From: Monarcha castaneiventris obscurior
Lineage: Eukaryota; Chordata; Aves; Passeriformes; Monarchidae
Assembly (NCBI GenBank): GCA_026261815.1
Contig: JAMPIT010000493.1
Span: 4,543,501-4,607,500 of the forward strand
DNA: 64,000 nucleotides
Direction: 5' to 3'
The notes beneath the pieces were generated by a model. It had not been told where the DNA came from, did not search any database, and saw only the letters and a list, made by a program, of their open reading frames with translations. This document shows, one piece after another, positions 57,454 to 64,000 of this stretch. The translations under genes and the position numbers were made by a program. Each line of letters begins with the position of its first letter. Within the stretch, counting starts at the first letter, position 1.

Positions 57454-57486
57454 ACACACACAGACACACACACACACATATATATC
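57454..57486. repeat. (AC)n/(AT)n compound microsatellite
   Basis: An AC dinucleotide run with one AG interruption, switching to AT repeats at its 3' end. It is likely polymorphic in length. Confidence 0.9.
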
Positions 57487-58633
57487 TATTATTTTTTAAG
57501 CTAAGGTTGTCTTTTATTTGATATAAAGTAGTTGTGCTCGGTGCACTCCCATCCAAGTTGGATCAGCCACTGCAAACTGACTGGATGGCAGTCTCCATTC
57601 CTGCCCTGGGGCTGTGCATTTGGTCAAGTCTCATGATGGCAAAGCAGCCCTTTCTTTTTGTAACTTGAGTTATTTTTCTTGCAGTTCTCAAGAACTTAAA
57701 AATTTGCCTTACCAAAAATGCTACCTCTATTGTGCATTCACACTGGGTGGTGATGGTTGTTTTGCTTTAAGTGCTGAGTTGCTGGCAATGTTTTAATATA
57801 TTTTTAGATAACAGTGAAGTATTTGTTTTTCAAATGAGAGGTAGGAAACTGCAAAGAATAAAGAATTGCATGAGCTGGCTCAGTGATAGCAAGCCTGTTC
57901 CATTTGGGGTAGTGGAGGAGGAAGGGGGAATAGATGGTGAGGTAAGAGCTGTTGCTGTGACACTCCCCCAGTAATAACTTCAGTGAGGAGCTGTCAGGGG
58001 TGGAAGGAAAAATAAAGATGTTGAGAATTCGTTGACTTTGACACTTGATATGAATCGTATCTCCTCTGTTGTAAGGGGAGGATAATTCAAATGAGCACAG
58101 TGAACCCTTCCTGTGGCAAACACAAAGCTTTTCTTCTTTTCTCCTCTGAACTTGGTTCTTGGCAAAGCAGAGCATAGATTGCAGTCCCTTTGAGGCAGGG
58201 GTTGGCTCTGTAAACAAGATCCATAAGACTCCTGCACAAAATTCTAGCAAACAGAGTTGTTGAAGCCCTGGATTGATGAGGCAAGTCTTTAATTTGTGGT
58301 GTCTGTTGGTGTAAGGCAGCTGCAGTAAGCCTTGCATCTGAACGCCTCATATAGCGTGGAGATTGGATGATGATTTTTCATAACACAGTAGAAAAGTAAT
58401 GAGGCTTTCTAGATTACTTTAAATACTATTTTCTGGTCTAACTATCACTAGTTATTCTTTTCCATTTTGTGTGTGAAGTCTGCTTAATAAAAATCTTTGT
58501 CTTTCGATCCCACAAGCATTTATATCATTTTGTTATCCATCAATAAGCCTGGGAAATTTTATGGCCAAACCTAAATTATGCTTTTTCAAAGGTGCAGGTG
58601 CAACTGCTGTTGCCCATCCTAACAACAATAGGA

Positions 58634-58705
58634 AAATATATTTTATATATTTAATTATATATTTATTATATTGAAATATATTATATTGAAACATATTTAT
58701 TTTAT
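58634..58705. repeat. AT-rich block with a 15-bp tandem duplication
   Basis: About 70 bases nearly free of G and C. Inside, ttatattgaaatata (58,666-58,680) is followed directly by ttatattgaaacata (58,681-58,695). It is short and has no flanking gene, so it is best read as simple sequence. Confidence 0.8.
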
Positions 58706-61536
58706 AGGTATGTATTTCAATAGGCTTCTTTGAACAGACTGACAGTAATTTGTGGAGGGGTTCTCAGACCCTGCCCAGCATCTCTTGGCACTGTTGCTTT
58801 GCAGCAATTGCTCAGAAAATCCTGTGTGGTCCTTTTAAAAGTAGTTTTCATTTTTCATCTCAAAATTATATTTCAACACCATTTATTTCACTCTTCTCGG
58901 TAGGATGGGGATTGAAATGCACGGATGGGGAGGTCAGGATGTATTTTGAAATTGGGGAAAATGCAGTTGAAATAGATGGTGATAATACTATTCTTAGATC
59001 ACTGAGGCTGTAAAACCTTTTTGGTGCTAAGAGGAAATGGCAGCTTGAGCTTCATTGGCCAGTGATGCCTTTGCAGCTGAGGCCTGATCTGGGTGGTGGT
59101 GACATTTGGGGCAGCTGTCTCAGGGTAGTGGAACGTGGGCTTTTCCTTTTTTTGTACTTTTCAAATGCAAATTGCAGAGTATGCCCTGGGGACTGGCAGA
59201 AAAGTCCATGTGGGTCTTAGGTGTGAAAGAAATTAGTAAATACTGATTGTCAAATTCTGATTGCTCAGTTGCTGCAGAGCAGATACTGCAGTCAGCACTC
59301 TCTTGACATTCTATGTCCAAAAGGTTTGAGGTTTGTGCACTGGTATTAACATGTAATTTCAAATACCATAAAGCCCTGCTTTCTCCTGTGTGCAGTTTTG
59401 CAATGTGTAGTAGGATGGAAGGGATGACTTTTGCTCTGCACGTGGGTGATGTAACCTCTAAAGAATTAAACTTGTCAGAGGGACCAGCAGCTGTCATTGT
59501 TGACAGTACAGAACATAAACAGAGACTTGATGGATGAGCCCACCAGCATTTCTTGTGTGCCCCTGAACTTTAGAGCTGTTTCATGCATGAAGTCTGAGTT
59601 TTTTCTCTCTATGCTGCAGAAATCTTCAGATGTGTCTTGCCAGGATTAGCTTAACCTGGCTGGCAGACATGAAGGTATGGCTGACCTGACTCTCCTTTCC
59701 ATCTTTATCCGTTAAAGGTCCCAGCTTGTATACAGTTTGAAAAAAATAGTCTTAACACTTGTCCAAATAAGCCTGTCAGCAGAAAATACAAATACATGTA
59801 GGTCTCAGCTGGGTTACTCACTCCTGCTTCCCCATTTCCCTTCCTCCCACTTACAGTCAGTGAGTTCTGAGTTTTTGTTGCCCCAGAGCAGGACTACCCA
59901 CTTTCTCCTTCTTGAGCTCATGTCCCTCTCCTCCCCTAATCTGCTGCATTTAAATCTTAGAGCAAGTGGAGCTGTTCTTGCATGTGTACATTCTGGGGTG
60001 GGCTGCTGCAAGAATTGGGGAGAATTTGTGTCCTTTGAAACTGGAACAAGGGTGTTTCCTTCATGGCAGAGCCCATTCCAACAGTCCTGCCCTATTCCTT
60101 TCCTTCCCATCTCCTCTGTTGCTTCACTCCCAGAGCTGTGCCCTGCACTTTCTGTGGAGCCAACCAGGCAGGTGAGAAATACAGCACCTCCCTAAACTCT
60201 TCTGCACATCAGTTCTCCAATGTTCAGTTCTCCAGTGAGGAACTAAACAGGTGCCTGTTCCCACTTTGGGGAGCACGGGGGGGAGGGTGCAGCCCCTGCA
60301 TAAACCAGCTCACAGAGCTGCTGCCGAACTTGGAGCCACCCCAAACTGAGAGTGTGGCTGCTGGGTAGGAATTCCTGCTCAGAAGTATGAATTCCCAAGT
60401 AAGGTGGTTAATTCCAAGGTCAAGATATGTGCAGTATCAGTATTAACAGTTTGATTGCTGACTGTGTTGAGAGATGCCTGCAAATATCCTTATTACTGAA
60501 TAAAGGCCTAAATCAACTAGATTTTGGCTTATAGCTCTGTGTTTAGTAGAATAAGTTTTTGTGCCTTTCAAGGCATGACTTAACTGTGGATTCTGAGGAC
60601 CATCAGTAAGATTTGTACAAAAGTTCAGTAATATCAGAATAACTAGTGTTGCATAGCTTTTTTCAAATACATTTTTCAGTATGTCCTATTGGGTGTAATT
60701 AACCTAGGAAACTTTGTCCTGTAGATAATTAGTTGTCAAATACCATTCCTGGAATCTTTCTTGCAAAGAGCTGAGTAAGACTGTTTCACATTCTGTAAAA
60801 TTTACAATGCTGTAATTTATTAAGCAATCAATATTAAATAAGAATCTGCTAGTAGAATCCTAAAGCTTTTACATTTTAAAACGAGATTAAGCAAAGTTAA
60901 GGTTTTTATTGCTGTGTTAACTTGTCTGCAGTGTAAAATTAATGTGTACTGAATACTGTAATAAAACATTTTAAACAAAACCATGTATTTAGAGAAAAAA
61001 AACTTTAAAGGTTATCTGTCTTGTAAATGTATGCCAATTGTGCTGAAAGCCTTTTTTGACCCCCCTCTTACTTAAATTACTGTCGTTAATAGCAGAAATC
61101 TGTTTTCATCTTTGGAAACATGTTGGACCCTTTGCTCGTGTGTTTTCACTGGAAAAAACAGAGCAGCTGCAGCTCAAGTTAATTTGCTTCCCTCAGACAC
61201 AAAAACTGAAAGTTGGTACTTTGAACTCTTGTAAGTTTTTTTTTAAGGCCATTATGGGGTTGCATCTTTTCTTAGTGCATTTTAAAATGCAGCAGATAAT
61301 GTTTCCAATTGTACTTCCCACAGAAACGTAATTGGGTTTTGGACAACCTTTACATTTTTTTCCTTCATTTTTGCTTTGTAGCAGGCAGCGTTGGTATGTG
61401 GCTTGCTCCTCACCAAATTTCTGGTTGTCAGCGCAAGGCATGTACATTTTTTCTTTTAATTTTTTCCAGGTTTTCAAAGTACATCATGTTGTTAGTCACT
61501 CAGACTTACCAGTGCATCCTGGGTTATCAGTCCTGT

Positions 61537-61685
61537 CATAGAATAATAAAATATCCTGAGCTGGAAGGGACCCACAGGGATTGAGTCCAGCTCCTAACCA
61601 ACCCTTCAGGGAAAAACTCCCAAGAGTCACAGCATGTGCCTGAGGACAGGGTCCAAATGCTTCTTGAACTCTGTCCACTGCCATT
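61537..61685 (-). mobile_element. CR1 LINE fragment, minus strand
   Basis: About 150 bases from catagaataataaaatatcc through gagctggaagggacccacag to cttcttgaactctgtccact. It matches the reverse complement of another CR1 3'-end subtype. It is 5'-truncated and has no coding capacity. Confidence 0.9.
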
Positions 61686-64000
61686 GTCAGTGTGTTTTAC
61701 AAGCAGAGTGACCTCATTTAGGTGACACCTTTTGTCATGGTGGTTTGAAGAAATGTGAAAACAGGAAGATGTTCAGCAAAGGATCAGTGAACTGTCAGAG
61801 TCGTAGGCAGAAATAATCAGCTGCATCAATGCAGGACGGGTAACTCACTTGGTATCAGTTCCTCTGAAAATACCCCAAACATTACAGTGGAAAATTGGTT
61901 GAAATCAAAGTTATTTCATCTCATATTGAGCTGTACAGACATGCCCATCATGCAGAGTAATTCTTCCACTTGGTGCATGTGAGGCTGTGGCTGGGGAGCA
62001 CTGTAGTTTGATGTCCACAGAACTGCAAAACTGCCCTCTGGTCACATACCCTAAATTTCTGATTGAAGATTAAGTCCAGGGGCTCCCACTAATAATCATT
62101 GTTCCTCCCACCCAGCTTGTCTTGCAGTGGGGTCCAGGTGCCTTATGTGGTGTGATATTTTTGCAGGATGCTGAGTGTTCCTAATTAGTCTCCCTTGACA
62201 CATCCTGTTGGACTTCAACCTGCTGTTACTTCTGTACATCACAGCACCTCTGTTGTGTGTAAGCATTAGAATGGTTGTGATGGAGAATGTCCTACATGAA
62301 GCAGTTGCTGGATGTCACTCCACAAATAACTGTTCCTATCTGATTAAAAGTGATAGGTAAATTGTTGCATTTGTGTGCTAGGAAAAGCAGTAATTAAGAG
62401 TGAAGGTACTGGCATGGAGTGTTGGGTTTGGTGGTTTCTTGGGCAGCGAAGTGTAGCAGAGGTAGTGGTACACACCCTCCATTTGGAACAGAAAGGACAA
62501 CTGTCCTAATTGCAGCATTTTTTATCTTTCATTCTTGACAGAGGAATTTTTGGAATTTTATATCCGTAGAGGTTTGGGGTACCAAGCATGAGAGAGATGA
62601 TCAAGGGCTGGTTGTTACTGGTGCACCGATCCCGTGCTTCATACAAACTGTCCCTTGTCCTCTAGTGAATGTTTTGGTCCTTCACTGTGGTGTGGTCAGA
62701 GGCAACGTGGAACAGTCAGCCAAGAGCTCTGCCTTCTGGTCCTGCCTCTGCTGTACAATCAGAGGAATTGTCCCTGTCTCTGGGACAGGTGTATCTGCTT
62801 CCTCCTGAGATGGTGAGAAATTCATTCTCCAGCGGTGCATTTTGGTGAGAGATAGCAGGACAAAGTAGGACACATGCAAATAGAAGTAGGAACTGCTGGG
62901 TATTCAAGTAAAATTGTCATGCAAAGCAGGTTACAAGTGGATTGTGCAAGCAGTGAATGTCTGACCTATGGGCTGTCACGCATGTGTATTTCCCCAGGGT
63001 ATTTCCAATTTTACTGTAGTGACCAGCTTCATTTGTATTGTAGAGCTCTAAAAGGACAAGCACATGCTATGATTGCTTGTTCTTCGTTACTTTTTTCAGT
63101 TTTTGTTTGAGACACACTGTTAAGTCCTGGCTTACAACAGAGCCAGCACAATGAGAGAAGTGCAGAAAGTGAGAAATGTATAATTTTGATATGCTTGCAA
63201 ACTGCCACAAGCCCACTGCTGATATTTCTGCTGTTTTTCTGTTTCTCTGTTAAGCTCGAAAGCAATTCTGAAACACTCTCATTGGAATGTTTGATAGCTC
63301 TTTTTTATTATTTTCTGTTAGTGACTTTCAACCGTCGTCCCTCAGAGCTTGTGCCAAGAGCTCTTAGAAAAGCCTCACAATTTCATTAAATGCCTGAAAG
63401 GTTGTAGTTTGGTTGAACTTGGATAAATAGTCTAGAGCACATGATAACAGATGTTTTATGCTTGGTGTCCATGTTGCTAAACTTGAAGTTGCAGCTCGAA
63501 ACAGCCCTTGTAAGATGGGCTGGAATTTATAGCAGCAGATATAGGAATAGAAGCCAGGAGACCTTATTCTGACCAGTAGGTAAAAAGACTTCTTTCAGAA
63601 TTTTTCTTCTCAAAATTGAGGGTTTATTTAGGTGCTTAAGGCAGTGTGTACTCTGTTCTTTATGTAGACATGTGCATATATGCATTTGGGTTATTTTGGG
63701 GTCTGGTTTTGAATTTTGAACCTTTCCCAGATAGAGCAGGTTTGTACTGAGAATTCAAGGCTGTTTTCTTTCCTCAGTAAAAAAGAGGGAGGATGGCATA
63801 GAGCTCTCTAGGCTTCAGCACTTGACCTGTACTTCAGTTTGTGCTTCACCAATGGTGGTTTTTCTGGGACCCTGTTTAATCCTAAATTAAGCAATGCTAA
63901 ATAAAACCTCAGTGAATAACTCATTTGCAAGCAAATGCCCATCCCTAGTAGTACCTGAGTGAATTAATTCACACTGCACAACAGAAAGCCGACCAAATGC

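Noticed and set aside
57252..57479. Two minus-strand open frames starting MCVCV
   Set aside because: They are translations of the CA microsatellite and G/T-rich tract.

Overview
This window is nuclear DNA from a vertebrate, almost certainly a bird. Several short CR1 (chicken repeat 1) LINE tails with the typical 3'-end sequence are present, introns and intergenic DNA dominate, and the coding exons match two vertebrate genes. The species cannot be fixed from the sequence. Nothing looks prokaryotic, viral or CRISPR-like.

Layout. (1) Positions 1 to about 24,400, minus strand: the 5' part of TMEM94 (KIAA0195, also called ERMA), a multi-pass ER membrane protein related to P-type ATPases. A CpG-island first exon (donor at 24,279) is followed by an exon with the start codon (ATG at 16,330) and eight more coding exons down to 170. 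Together they encode the N-terminal 355 residues in unbroken splice phase. The rest of the gene lies left of the window. (2) About 24,400 to 32,150: intergenic DNA between two divergent promoters, with no gene seen and one CR1 copy directly beside the GRB2 promoter. (3) About 32,160 to the right edge, plus strand: the start of GRB2. It has a non-coding exon 1 in a CpG island (donor at 32,308), a 4.8 kb intron 1, and exon 2 (37,122-37,341), which carries the last part of the 5'UTR and the first 26 codons. Exon 2 lies in a second CpG island. At least 26.7 kb of intron 2 follows, and no further GRB2 exon is visible.

The head-to-head TMEM94/GRB2 order agrees with the order I recall for human 17q25, which supports both calls. 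The genes are functionally separate: TMEM94 has been linked to magnesium uptake into the ER, while GRB2 is the SH2/SH3 adaptor that couples receptor tyrosine kinases to SOS and RAS.

No undescribed biological system is evident. The points most worth checking are regulatory: the GRB2 core promoter (a TCTCGCGAGA palindrome plus an NRF1 site) next to a CR1 insertion, a possible second GRB2 promoter, upstream ORFs in both 5'UTRs, and the degenerate actuator-like region of TMEM94.
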